58,138 nucleotides of DNA from contig JAKFEY010000033.1 in assembly GCA_036675475.1 (NCBI GenBank), positions 1 to 58,138 on the forward strand, written 5' to 3'. The notes under the pieces are model-generated. The model had not been told where the DNA came from. It saw only the letters and a list, made by a program, of their open reading frames with translations, and made no database searches. Source of the DNA: JALYRV01 sp036675475 (lineage in GTDB: Bacteria; Acidobacteriota; Vicinamibacteria; Vicinamibacterales; SCN-69-37). Shown here piece by piece: positions 17,928 to 26,603 of this stretch (position 1 is its first letter; every line of letters begins with the position of its first letter). A program made the translations under genes and the position numbers.

Positions 17928-20804
17928 ATGAAATTCCGTTTGGCCAGATTGCTGGTCGTGGCCGCCGCGATGCTCGCGATTGCCACGCCCGCTTCGGCGC
18001 AGTTCACCACGGGCCGTATCGATGTGACGGTGACCGACAGCACGGGCGCGATTCTGCCCGGTGTCGTCGTCGACATCAGCGGCCCGCAGAATCAGTCGGC
18101 GACGACTGACGCGAAGGGTGAGGCGCACTTCCTGAATCTCACGCCCGGCATCTACACGGTGTCGGCGAAGCTTCAGGGATTCACTGACTACATGAATCGC
18201 AACGTGCCGGTCGTCGCCGGCGGCGGCGTGCCGCTGCGCGTCGGGATGGCGGTTGCGGGCATGGCCACGGCGGTTGAAGTGACCGCGGCCACGCCCACGA
18301 TCGATCCGAAGCGCACGACCGTGTCGACCAACGTCACGGCCGCCGAGCTGCAGGAAGTGCCCTCGTCGCGCGACCCCTGGGTCGTGCTGCAGACGGTGCC
18401 CGGCATCATCGTCGACCGCGTGAACGTCGGCGGCGCCGAGTCGGGGCAGCAGTCGAACTACCAGGCGAAGGGCGCCTCGGGCGGCGAGAACACCTGGAAC
18501 ATCGACGGCGTGCCGATCACGGACATGTCGGCGCTGGGCTCCTCGCCCACGTACTACGACTTCGACATGTTCCAGGAAATGCAGGTCACCACGGGCGGCG
18601 CCGACGTCAACAGCGCGACGCCCGGCGTGGCGCTCAACTTCGTGCTCAAGAGCGGCAGCAACACGCCGCACGGCTCGGCCCGCATCTACTTCGAGAACGA
18701 AGACATGCAGGGCGACAACATGCCCGAAGACCTCCGTGCCCGTCTCGGCGGCGCCAGCAAGAAGGGCAACCGCATGAACGAGTACAAGGACTATGGCGGC
18801 GAGGTCGGCGGGCCGCTGTGGAAAGACCGGCTGTGGGCCTGGGGCGCGATCGGCAAGACCGACGTCGTCGTCCAGACGCTCGGCGGCGCGCTCGATTCCA
18901 CGTTCCTGACCAACTACTCGTTCAAGGGCACGGGCCAGATCTCGCAGGATCTGCGCTCGAACTTCACGTACTTCCGCGGCGTGAAGGAAAAGTTCGGCCG
19001 CAGCGTCGGCCCGAACCGTCCGAAGGAAACCGGCTGGAACCAGGGCGGCCCGACCGAGCTCTATAAGGTCGAGGGCAACTACGTCGCCAACGACAGCCTG
19101 TTCCTGACGGCGCGCTGGGCGCACGTCAAGGGCGGCTTCTTCCTGACGCCCGACGGCGGGCTCGACACCAACATGATTTTCGCGGACGACAACGGCGTCG
19201 GCCGCTTCAGCTGGTACGAGTACCGCACCGATCGCCCGCAGGACAACCTGCAGGCCGAGGCGAACTACTTCCGCGGCCGTCACGAAATCAAGGCCGGGTT
19301 CGGCTACCGCACGGCGGATGTCGACTCGTCCTACACCGTGCCGGGCAACGCCATCATGACGTATCACGCCGGCTACCCGAGCATGATCGCGGAAGTGACG
19401 GCGTGGAACCAGTTCACAGGCGTGTCCGCGTCGTACACGAGCGGCTTCCTCGCCGACACGATCTCGTTCGATCGGCTCACGCTGAACCTCGGCGTGCGGT
19501 GGGATCGCCAGGCCTCATCGGTCAACCCGTTCACGCAGAACGGGCATCCCGACTTCCCGACCATCCTTCCGGCCAAGCAGGGCATCGCCGCCGAAGATGC
19601 GATCGTGTGGAACTCGCTCTCGCCGCGCCTCGGCTTCAGCTATGCGCTGACCGAAGACCGCGGGACGATTCTGCGCGGCAGCTATGCGACGTTCGCGTCG
19701 CAGATGAACGCGGGCGAGGCCAGCTTCTTCTCGTCGGCCGGTTCGTTCCGCGGCGTCTACTTCTATAACGTCCAGGACACGAACGGCAACCAGACGGTCG
19801 ACGTCTCGGAGCTCGCGGGCCGCACCTGCAGCGACGCGCTGGTCGCCGAGGGCGTGTGCAACTACTACGGGTTCGACATCAACGACCCCGGCCAGGTCGG
19901 CACGCCGAACCATCTGATTGACGACTACTCGACGCCCATCACGCACGAAGTGGTGTTCGGCCTCGATCACGAGCTGATGCCGAACTTCGGCGTGAGCGGC
20001 AACCTCACGTGGCGCCGGTTCACGAACATGAACTGGCGGCCGGTCGAAGGGCTCGACGGCAACGACTACGAGCAGTTCGGCACGTTCACGGGCAACACGC
20101 CCGCGGGCACGTTCACGGTGCCGTACTACGGCGCGGTGAACCTGCCGGCCGACCGCTCGCGCACGCACTACAACACGCGCGATGGCTACAGCCAGCGCTT
20201 CCTCGGCTTCGAGCTGGCGGCCACCAAGCGCCTCTCGAACCGCTGGATGGCGCGCTTCGGCTTCTCGACCAACGACCACCGCGAGTACTTCGACGGTCCC
20301 GAGGCGTTCGGCAATCCGACGCCGTCGCCGGGCAGCCCGAACATCGACGGCGGCGAAGTGCTGCGTCAGACGGGCGGCTCGGGCAAGAGCGGCATCTACA
20401 TGCTGCTGCCGAAGTACCAGTTCATCGCCACGGGCATGTATCAGGCGCCGTGGGGCATCAACCTGGCGGCCAACTACACGGCCCGTCAGGGCTACGCGAC
20501 CCCGTTCTTCCAGGATCGCGTGCCGTCGGGCGACCCGCTCGGCAACCTGAAGACCGTGCTGCTGGTCGACGAGGTTGGTGACCATCGCCTGCCGATGATG
20601 AACTCGCTCGACGTTCGCCTGGGCAAGGAGTTCTCGTTCAACCGGTTCCGCGTGAACCTGGACCTGGACGTGTTCAACGCGCTCAATGCGAACACGGTGC
20701 TCGGCCGCCAGTACAACCAGCGGTTCGGCGACCCGGTGAGCAATCAGGTGCTCGAGATCATGAACCCGCGCATCCTGCGCATCGGAGCGCGGTTCAACTT
20801 CTAA
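17928..20804 (+). CDS. TonB-dependent receptor-like protein, Oar type (receptor 2)
   Basis: 958 residues. Signal peptide 1-25 (ends ASAQ), CarboxypepD_reg-like domain at about 28-110 (DVTVTDSTGAILPGVVVDIS), plug at about 120-250 (NIDGVPITDMSALGSSPTYY), and a barrel ending in RIGARFNF with the terminal Phe expected of outer-membrane proteins. It parallels receptor 1 throughout, for example SSRDPWVVLQTVPGI against SARDPWVMLERTPSI. It is followed by two hairpin repeats and a strong terminator, so it forms a one-gene transcript. Transport substrate unknown. Confidence 0.94.
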   Translation: MKFRLARLLVVAAAMLAIATPASAQFTTGRIDVTVTDSTGAILPGVVVDISGPQNQSATTDAKGEAHFLNLTPGIYTVSAKLQGFTDYMNRNVPVVAGGGVPLRVGMAVAGMATAVEVTAATPTIDPKRTTVSTNVTAAELQEVPSSRDPWVVLQTVPGIIVDRVNVGGAESGQQSNYQAKGASGGENTWNIDGVPITDMSALGSSPTYYDFDMFQEMQVTTGGADVNSATPGVALNFVLKSGSNTPHGSARIYFENEDMQGDNMPEDLRARLGGASKKGNRMNEYKDYGGEVGGPLWKDRLWAWGAIGKTDVVVQTLGGALDSTFLTNYSFKGTGQISQDLRSNFTYFRGVKEKFGRSVGPNRPKETGWNQGGPTELYKVEGNYVANDSLFLTARWAHVKGGFFLTPDGGLDTNMIFADDNGVGRFSWYEYRTDRPQDNLQAEANYFRGRHEIKAGFGYRTADVDSSYTVPGNAIMTYHAGYPSMIAEVTAWNQFTGVSASYTSGFLADTISFDRLTLNLGVRWDRQASSVNPFTQNGHPDFPTILPAKQGIAAEDAIVWNSLSPRLGFSYALTEDRGTILRGSYATFASQMNAGEASFFSSAGSFRGVYFYNVQDTNGNQTVDVSELAGRTCSDALVAEGVCNYYGFDINDPGQVGTPNHLIDDYSTPITHEVVFGLDHELMPNFGVSGNLTWRRFTNMNWRPVEGLDGNDYEQFGTFTGNTPAGTFTVPYYGAVNLPADRSRTHYNTRDGYSQRFLGFELAATKRLSNRWMARFGFSTNDHREYFDGPEAFGNPTPSPGSPNIDGGEVLRQTGGSGKSGIYMLLPKYQFIATGMYQAPWGINLAANYTARQGYATPFFQDRVPSGDPLGNLKTVLLVDEVGDHRLPMMNSLDVRLGKEFSFNRFRVNLDLDVFNALNANTVLGRQYNQRFGDPVSNQVLEIMNPRILRIGARFNF

Positions 20805-20807
20805 GGT

Positions 20808-20863
20808 GGTAGCGCAGGCCTTCAGGCCTGCGTCGGAAGGTAGCGCAGGCCTTCAGGCCTGCG
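20808..20863. repeat. Two tandem GGTAG-type palindromes after receptor 2
   Basis: Identical 25-base units at 20808-20832 and 20839-20863: GGTAGC then GCAGGCC-ttca-GGCCTGC. They begin four bases after the stop codon and precede the terminator. Same family as 251-304. Confidence 0.9.
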
Positions 20864-20869
20864 ACCTGA

Positions 20870-20905
20870 CCCGGCGGGGTTGTGGCCCCGCCGGGTTTTT
20901 CTTTT
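20870..20905 (+). terminator. Rho-independent terminator of receptor 2
   Basis: A perfect 10-base stem CCCGGCGGGG / CCCCGCCGGG with a 6-base loop is followed at once by TTTTTCTTTT. It is the best intrinsic terminator in the window. Confidence 0.93.
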
Positions 20906-20924
20906 GTTCGCTTAAAATTGTGAG

Positions 20925-21872
20925 ATGACGTTCATGAAGGCAGCTGGGCTGTTTGTGGTCGCGATGTCGCTGGCGGTGCCGGCGGCGGCGCAGGAGTGGA
21001 GAGGACTCGGCCGCGTGGCGGGCAAGGTCGTCGACGAAAGCGGCAAGCCCGTCGAGGGCGTCCTCGTGAAGGCCGCGATGCCGGCGTCGCAGAACCGCGG
21101 GCCGTCCGACACGAAGACCAACAGCAAGGGCGACTGGGCCGTCGGCGGCATCGCGCGCGGCTCGTGGAATCTCGATTTCACCAAAGAGGGCTACAAGACG
21201 TCCAGCATCTCGGTGGTGGTGCAGGAGACGGTGCGCATCCTGCCGATGGAGATCGTGCTCAAGAAGGCCGATCCGGTGGCGCCCGATCCAAACGTTGAGC
21301 TGCAGGCCAAGCTGCGCGAAGCGGCCGATCTGATGAACGCGAAGCAGTTCGCCGCCGCGCGCGCGATCTACGAGGATCTGCAGGCGAAGCATCCCGAGGT
21401 GAAGCAGTTCAAGCCGCTGATGGCGCGGGCGTACTACGGCGAGGGCAACAAGGAGAAGGCCGTGGAGCTGCTGCGCGAGGCCTCGGCCGCCGACCCCGAC
21501 AGCGTCGAAGTGAAGATGCTGCTCGGCAACCTGCTGATGGAAACGGGCAAGGCCGACGAGGCCAAGACCGTGCTGGCGTCCGTCGACGATGCGAAGATCA
21601 CCGATCCGCTGGTGTACGTGAACATCGCGATCGCGTCGATCAACGACGGCAAGCATGCCGAGGCGCTGCCGTGGCTCGAGAAGGCGGTGGCGCGCTTCCC
21701 GGATCACGCCGACGCGTACTACTACCGCGGCATCTCGTATCTCGCCACCGGCAAGCAGGCCGAGGCGAAGGCGGACCTCACGAAGTTCGTGGCCATCGCC
21801 AAGCCCGACGCGCCGGAGCTGCCGATCGCGAAGAAGATTCTGGATTCGATCAAGGAAATTCAGGGTTGGTGA
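20925..21872 (+). CDS. Secreted CarboxypepD_reg-like and TPR protein
   Basis: 315 residues (ATG 20925; ATG 20934 is also possible). Signal peptide with AAAQ cleavage near residue 23. Residues about 27-110 form a CarboxypepD_reg-like beta-sandwich (GKVVDESGKPVEGVLVKA). From about 120 there are five TPR-like helical hairpins (AARAIYEDLQAKHPE, YYRGISYLATGKQAEA). It is periplasmic or surface-exposed and probably a protein-interaction scaffold. It lies behind the terminator of receptor 2, so it needs its own promoter, which I do not see clearly. Its stop codon is inside a GAGTTAA array. Confidence 0.85.
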   Translation: MTFMKAAGLFVVAMSLAVPAAAQEWRGLGRVAGKVVDESGKPVEGVLVKAAMPASQNRGPSDTKTNSKGDWAVGGIARGSWNLDFTKEGYKTSSISVVVQETVRILPMEIVLKKADPVAPDPNVELQAKLREAADLMNAKQFAAARAIYEDLQAKHPEVKQFKPLMARAYYGEGNKEKAVELLREASAADPDSVEVKMLLGNLLMETGKADEAKTVLASVDDAKITDPLVYVNIAIASINDGKHAEALPWLEKAVARFPDHADAYYYRGISYLATGKQAEAKADLTKFVAIAKPDAPELPIAKKILDSIKEIQGW

Positions 21873-21893
21873 GTTAAGAGTTAAGAATTGCTG
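21866..21893. repeat. GAGTTAA heptamer array
   Basis: GAGTTAA, GAGTTAA, GAATTGC in tandem. It overlaps the stop codon (TGA 21870-21872) of the upstream gene and fills the gap to the convergent mazF. Confidence 0.75.
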
Positions 21894-21896
21894 CGT

Positions 21897-22229
21897 TCAG
21901 CGCCCGGCGAGGCCGAGGAAGACGGTCAGCGCCCGGTTCAGTCTGGTCAGCTCCTCGGTAGACAGCTTGCCAATCTGACGCTGGCACCTGATACGCGGCA
22001 CAGCCTGGGTCTTGTCGACCATCAACTGACTCGGGCGGCGCAGGCCGCTCATCGCGGTCGCGTCGAGGGTTGGCCGGAAGTCTGGCGTATCCCGCAGCAG
22101 CGACGTGATCGGACAAATCGTCACTGATGGAAGAGCCTCGAACCGGTCATCCTGAATGATCGCCGCAGGTCTGGGCTTTCCCGCATAGCCCGGGCCTCCT
22201 GCCACGACCCAGATGTCTCCGCGTTTCAC
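21897..22229 (-). CDS. mazF: MazF/PemK-family toxin endoribonuclease
   Basis: 110 residues from GTG 22229, overlapping the antitoxin stop (GTGA). The N-terminus RGDIWVVAGGPGYAGKPRPA is the canonical PemK/MazF beta-barrel signature, followed by ICPITS in the core strand. MazF toxins cleave single-stranded mRNA at short motifs and are held by the antitoxin C-terminus. The downstream gene on the other strand ends 24 bases away. Confidence 0.92.
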   Translation of the reverse strand: MKRGDIWVVAGGPGYAGKPRPAAIIQDDRFEALPSVTICPITSLLRDTPDFRPTLDATAMSGLRRPSQLMVDKTQAVPRIRCQRQIGKLSTEELTRLNRALTVFLGLAGR

Positions 22230-22468
22230 TGCGGATCCCAGCCGGTTGTGTCTCTCACCGAGTCAAGCCAATCCATGACTTCTGCTTCTTCGGGCTGCTC
22301 GGCGATCAAACGCGACTGACGGCGCGCTTCGCGGATGAACTCCGGCGACGTGACGTCCGGAACCCAAATTTGGATCGGCCGGAGCCCCAGCTTCCGCATC
22401 CGCTCGCGATGCGCACGGACCTTTGACCTGGTCTTTGCCAATGCCTTGGAACGTGCCGTCGAGGCCAT
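22226..22468 (-). CDS. Antitoxin of the MazE-like DUF3018 family
   Basis: 80 residues from ATG 22468 (a TTG six bases upstream, 22474, is possible). The N-terminal basic segment (KALAKTRSKVRAHRERMRKLGLRPIQIWVPD) is typical of DUF3018 and should bind DNA; the acidic tail (EQPEEAEVMDWLDSV) should wrap the toxin. DUF3018 genes regularly precede PemK/MazF toxins. The palindrome at 22476-22489 directly upstream is the likely autoregulatory site. Confidence 0.9.
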   Translation of the reverse strand: MASTARSKALAKTRSKVRAHRERMRKLGLRPIQIWVPDVTSPEFIREARRQSRLIAEQPEEAEVMDWLDSVRDTTGWDPQ

Positions 22469-22475
22469 GCCCAAT

Positions 22476-22489
22476 GGTTACATGTAACC
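22476..22489. promoter_or_regulatory. Operator palindrome of the mazEF-type pair
   Basis: GGTTACATGTAACC is a perfect 14-base palindrome eight bases before the antitoxin ATG, the usual place for toxin-antitoxin autorepression. Confidence 0.65.
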
Positions 22490-22518
22490 GTGACGGATGC
22501 AACGCAGGGCCCGCGTTA

Positions 22519-22548
22519 CCCCGCAGGGCTGAAGCCCTGCGCTACCCC
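22519..22548. repeat. GGTAG-type palindrome with altered stem
   Basis: On the minus strand: GGTAGCGCAGGGCTTCAGCC then CTGCGGGG. The stem is GCAGGGC/GCCCTGC, not GCAGGCC/GGCCTGC as at 20808-20863, and both sides changed together. It lies between the antitoxin operator and the 3' end of the sulfatase-fold gene, beside a partial extra GCCTGCGCTACC. Confidence 0.85.
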
Positions 22549-22555
22549 GCCTGCG

Positions 22556-24535
22556 CTACCGCAGGCTGGCCAGGGCGCGCTGCGCCATCGTGAGGCCGGG
22601 CTCGAGGCGCAGGGCTTCACGATAGTGCTGTGCGGCTTCCGCGGTTGAGCCGCGGAGCTGCGCGAGCTGGCCGAGCGCGACGTGCGTGCGCGAGGGCTGG
22701 TAGTTCATGTCGATGAGCGCGCGCAGGTGGCGCTCGGCGACGTCGTTGCGCGAGAGGCGCGTCGCCACGCCTACCAGCAGCACGCGCGCGCGCGGGTTGG
22801 CTGGATTGAGCGCCACCGCCTTCTCGTAGGCCGCGAACGCGCCCTCCACGTTTCCTTCCGCTTCCAGCACGCGCCCGGTCACCAGCGCGACATCGAATGA
22901 ATCCGGATCGAGGCGCGCGGCCTCGTCGAGCTGCTTCCGCGCGCCGGCGGCATCGCGGCGCGCGAGCTGCACTTCGGCCGCCGACAGGCGCGGGCCGGCC
23001 GCGGCCGGATTGATGATCGCGGCAAACTCGTACTCGCCAAGGGCCTCGGTGAGCTTCCCCTGCCTCTCGTAAGCCTCGGCGAGCAGCACGTGCAGGTCGT
23101 ACGCGCGCTCGTTCTGTGCGATCAGCGCCTTCAGCGTGGCGGCCGCGGCGGCCGCGTGGCCGCCGCGCAGGTCGTCCATCGCCGCCGACACCTGCTGCGT
23201 ATAGCGGCGCCGCTCGTCGATGCGATCCTTGGGGTCGGGGCCGCGCGTGCCGCGCGGCGCGGCCGACGCCACGGCGCCGACATAGCCCAGACTGCGCAGG
23301 CGCTCGAGCGTGTCGCGGTCGGGCTGCTTCACCGCCACGGCCTCGCCGCCGCCCATCTCGCGATCGAGGCGCACGGCGTCCGCAATCATGCGATCCGCGA
23401 GCACCTGCTGCGACTGATAGAGATTGCGCTGCTCGCCCGGATCGTCGCGCAGGTTGTACAGCTCCGGCTTCGGCGCGTCGATGGCCTTCCAGCCGTCGGC
23501 GCGAATGGCGCGCAGCTCGCTCCAGCCGTAGTGGAAGCGCGGATAGTACGACTCGGCGTACGACGCCGGCGCCGTCGCGCGCGTTTCTCCCCGCAACAGC
23601 GGCCACACACTCTCGCCGTCGAGACCGGCCGGCCGTTCCACGCCGAGCGCATCGAGAATCGTCGGAAACACATCGACGCCGCGCACCTGGTCACCGATCG
23701 CTGCGCCGCGCTTCACGCCCGGGCCGCGCACGATGAAGGGGACGCGCAGGACCGGCTCGTACAAGAAGACGCCGTGCTCGTCCTCGCCATGCTCGCCGAG
23801 CGACTCACCATGATCGGCAATCGCGACGATCAGGGTCTGATCGGCCACTCCCCGGTTCCGCAATCCGTCCAGTAATCGCCCGACCTGGCTATCGACGAAT
23901 GAAATCTCGGCGTCATAACCGTCGGCATACGGCGTGTGCGGGTCGTAGAGGTGCACCCAGCTGAAGAACGGCGCGTCAGGCTGCAGCCCGGCAATCCACC
24001 GCAACGCGTCGTCAGTCACCTTGTCGCCGCGGCGCTCGGCGTTGGCCTCGCCGCCCGACTCCACGCGCGTGAAGCCGCTCTCGAAGGTGCTGAACCCCTG
24101 CGCAAAGCCGTACGGCTTGTCGAGGATGAACGCGCCGACGAAGCCGCCGGTGTCGAAGCCTTTCGCCGCCAGCGCCTCGGCAAGCGTGACCGCATCGTCA
24201 GGCAGCGGTGTCGTCGCGTTGTCGCGCACGCCGTGCCGCGCCGGATACCGCCCCGTGAGCATGGCGGCATGCGACGGTCCGGTAATCGGCGCCTGCGCCG
24301 TCGCATCGTCGAACCGCGCCCCTTCGCGCGCGAGGGCGTCGAGATTGGGCGTGCGCGCCTGCGCGTAGCCGTACGCGCCGATGCGATCGGCGCGCGTCGT
24401 GTCGAGCGTGATCAGCAGCACGCTGCGCGGACGATCGGGTCCGCCGCTGAAGCCATCGCTGAGCCGTGATTGAAAGGTCTTGAGGGCAGCCGCGGCGGCG
24501 ATGACCACGGCGAGCGCCACGAGCGCGCGTTTCAC
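22556..24535 (-). CDS. Sulfatase-fold (alkaline-phosphatase superfamily) protein with TPR tail, copy 1
   Basis: 659 residues from GTG 24535. A signal anchor spans about 3-20. Residues about 37-420 are the sulfatase fold with metal ligands in ITLDTTRAD and ADHGESLGEHG. The nucleophile position is Thr85 (ITGPSH), where sulfatases have Cys or Ser in C/S-x-P-S-R, so formylglycine cannot form. About 430-659 are TPRs (LAEAYERQGKLTEALGEYEF). A periplasmic hydrolase or phosphotransferase is likely, not a sulfatase. It is the last gene of a five-gene run, seven bases after the VWFA gene. Confidence 0.88.
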   Translation of the reverse strand: MKRALVALAVVIAAAAALKTFQSRLSDGFSGGPDRPRSVLLITLDTTRADRIGAYGYAQARTPNLDALAREGARFDDATAQAPITGPSHAAMLTGRYPARHGVRDNATTPLPDDAVTLAEALAAKGFDTGGFVGAFILDKPYGFAQGFSTFESGFTRVESGGEANAERRGDKVTDDALRWIAGLQPDAPFFSWVHLYDPHTPYADGYDAEISFVDSQVGRLLDGLRNRGVADQTLIVAIADHGESLGEHGEDEHGVFLYEPVLRVPFIVRGPGVKRGAAIGDQVRGVDVFPTILDALGVERPAGLDGESVWPLLRGETRATAPASYAESYYPRFHYGWSELRAIRADGWKAIDAPKPELYNLRDDPGEQRNLYQSQQVLADRMIADAVRLDREMGGGEAVAVKQPDRDTLERLRSLGYVGAVASAAPRGTRGPDPKDRIDERRRYTQQVSAAMDDLRGGHAAAAAATLKALIAQNERAYDLHVLLAEAYERQGKLTEALGEYEFAAIINPAAAGPRLSAAEVQLARRDAAGARKQLDEAARLDPDSFDVALVTGRVLEAEGNVEGAFAAYEKAVALNPANPRARVLLVGVATRLSRNDVAERHLRALIDMNYQPSRTHVALGQLAQLRGSTAEAAQHYREALRLEPGLTMAQRALASLR

Positions 24536-24542
24536 GAAGCTC

Positions 24543-26603
24543 CTACGACCACGCCATGCGTGCCAGCGCCTCGGCCGCCTGCGTGGCGTAGGGTCCGCCC
24601 AGCTTCACGCAGCGTTCGTAGCTTTCGCGGGCCTTCATCCGATCGCCCTCGGGGCCGACCCATTTGAGCAGCATCTCGTCATAGCGGCGCGCGCGATCGT
24701 ACCGCAACTCGTACGTGCGGCCGAGATTCAGCCAGCTGAGCGCGTCGTCCGGCGCGGCCTGCACCGCCTTGGTGAACGAGGCAATCGCCTCGCCGAAGGC
24801 GCTGCGCTTCGCGAGCAGCACGCCGATGCCATTGAGCACGTCGATGTTTGCCGGCCAGCGTTTCTCGGCCTCGCGCAGCGTCGCGACCGCGCGCGAAATG
24901 TCGTCGGCCTGCGCATAGTGCGCGGCGAGGTCGAGATAGACGGGAGCGAAGTCGGGCGCCGCTGCGCGCACGCGCTCCCAGACCGTGATGGCGTCGGCCG
25001 AACGATTCAGCCCGACATACGTAAAGCCAAGGGCGTAGAGCGACCACGGACGCGCATCCGGCGCGCCGGCCGCCTGTTCCAGCAGCGGCAGCGCAGCCTC
25101 GAGATCGCCGCGCTCGTACGCCGCCCAGCCGCGCTGCGCCGCGTCGGAGGCGGGCGCGGACGAGGAGCCGCGCAGCTTCAGTACGTTCTCCATCGTGGGT
25201 GCGTGGGTCTCGGTGGGTTTGGTGGGTACGGTGGATGGTGGGGGCGTGGGTGCGGTCGACGGTGCGGGCGTGGGGGCGTCGGCTCGCGTCGCCTTCGGCT
25301 CGCTCGCCCTGGGCGTACTCGCCGTCGCGGCGCTCGGCGTTTCCGTCACCGGCTCCGGCGCCTTGATCGGGCGCGGCACCAGCATCTTCGACGGCTCGAG
25401 CGCCAGGTAACCCTGGCGCGCGCGCACCTTCAGGCCGTCCTGCTTCACGCGAATCTCGATCTTCCGGTACTTGCCGTCGAAGTTCGTGTTGGCCGGCTGG
25501 TAGGCCAGCACGTAATACGTGCCGGTGTCGGCGGCGATCGTGTCGAGCGCGCGGCCGATGTTGTTCTCGTTGCGGATCATCATGCCGCCGGTGTCCACCG
25601 CCAGGCTGTTGACGCCATCCTCCTGCGCGTCGAACTGCGGGCCGCCACCAGCCGGATCGTCCGACGCCGCGCGGTCCAGCATGCTCGATTGCGATCCGCG
25701 ATTCAGTCCCCGCACGTCGATCGCGTACACGCGCGCGCCGGCGCGGCCGGTCTGGCCTACCACCGTGCGCAGCGTCGTATCCAATCCGTGCGTCACGAAG
25801 CCGTCGCTCAGGAACACCACGGTCTTCGGTCCCGGCATTTTCGCAAGGCCCGCGGCAAGGCCGTGCAAGGCGTTGAACGTTTCCAGCGTGGACTTCTGGA
25901 TCAGCGTGGCCATCCGCTGCGCCTTGCTGCGCACAGCGGCGTCGGCCGTGATGCACCCGGTGGGATCGTCGTTGCACGCGCGAGCCACCGCCGACGACAC
26001 CGCGCGCGAGATGTTCCTGGCCACATCCAGCGCCTCTTCGGCGTCGCGGAACCGCGGCCACTCGCGGGTGAGCTCGATCAACAGGCTTCGCTGCTCGCTG
26101 CCCGGCTTCACGCTGCGCACCGCCTGCACCAGCTCCGCGCGCAGCGTCGTCAGCCGCCCGTTCACCATCTTGTCGCCCGCGATGACGCCGGCGAGATCGC
26201 CTTCGCGGAAGCGCTTCGCGATGAACTCTTCAACGGCCTCGCGCGCGCGGCTGAAGCCGCTGCCGGCGGTGAGGTGGTTGAGGTCGAAGAAGAAGATCCA
26301 CGTCGTGGGTACGTGGGTCGGCGTGGGTCGGGTGGTATCGGTGGACGGTGGGGACGTGAGGGGAGTGGGTTGGGGTGCGCCGCTACGCGCGCTTTCCGCG
26401 CCCACCAGCGCCATCGCCACGATCTGCTGCGGCACGCCGTCTTCGAGGATCTCGAAGTCGTCCGCGCCCAGCGTCGTGACGAACCGGCCGTCACGATCGA
26501 ACACGCGCGCGTCGACTTCGACGACCTGTACGCCCGATCGGAAGACGGGCTGTTGCGCTGCCAGCAGCGCAACGCCCAGCGCGATGCTAACGAGCTGCAA
26601 CAT
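24543..26603 (-). CDS. Secreted VWFA-related protein with TPR tail
   Basis: 686 residues from ATG 26603 (TTG 26609 also possible), overlapping the upstream gene's end by 17 bases. Signal peptide 1-17. The VWFA-related acidobacterial domain runs to about 400: VDARVFDRDGRFVTTLGADDFEI, then a MIDAS-like start WIFFFDLNHL in place of D-x-S-x-S, and TVVFLSDGFVTHG. About 480-686 are TPRs. Two Thr/Pro-rich segments (about residues 76-100 and 443-470) are encoded by GTGGGTACG-type arrays. Function unknown; the family is highly expanded in Acidobacteriota. Confidence 0.87.
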   Translation of the reverse strand: MLQLVSIALGVALLAAQQPVFRSGVQVVEVDARVFDRDGRFVTTLGADDFEILEDGVPQQIVAMALVGAESARSGAPQPTPLTSPPSTDTTRPTPTHVPTTWIFFFDLNHLTAGSGFSRAREAVEEFIAKRFREGDLAGVIAGDKMVNGRLTTLRAELVQAVRSVKPGSEQRSLLIELTREWPRFRDAEEALDVARNISRAVSSAVARACNDDPTGCITADAAVRSKAQRMATLIQKSTLETFNALHGLAAGLAKMPGPKTVVFLSDGFVTHGLDTTLRTVVGQTGRAGARVYAIDVRGLNRGSQSSMLDRAASDDPAGGGPQFDAQEDGVNSLAVDTGGMMIRNENNIGRALDTIAADTGTYYVLAYQPANTNFDGKYRKIEIRVKQDGLKVRARQGYLALEPSKMLVPRPIKAPEPVTETPSAATASTPRASEPKATRADAPTPAPSTAPTPPPSTVPTKPTETHAPTMENVLKLRGSSSAPASDAAQRGWAAYERGDLEAALPLLEQAAGAPDARPWSLYALGFTYVGLNRSADAITVWERVRAAAPDFAPVYLDLAAHYAQADDISRAVATLREAEKRWPANIDVLNGIGVLLAKRSAFGEAIASFTKAVQAAPDDALSWLNLGRTYELRYDRARRYDEMLLKWVGPEGDRMKARESYERCVKLGGPYATQAAEALARMAWS
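25195..25275. repeat. GTGGGTAC-type G-rich array in the VWFA gene
   Basis: Degenerate 8-9-base units such as GGTGGGTTT, GGTGGGTAC, GGTGGATG, GTGGGTGC. On the coding strand it encodes a Pro/Thr-rich linker (TPAPSTAPTPPPSTVPTKP) between the VWFA and TPR parts. Confidence 0.75.
26303..26375. repeat. GTGGGTAC-type G-rich array, second copy in the VWFA gene
   Basis: Units CGTGGGTA, CGTGGGTC, GGTGGACG, GTGGGGAC and similar. It encodes PSTDTTRPTPTHVPTTW, interrupting the VWFA domain just before its first core strand. Relatives at 25195-25275 and 46099-46175. Confidence 0.75.
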
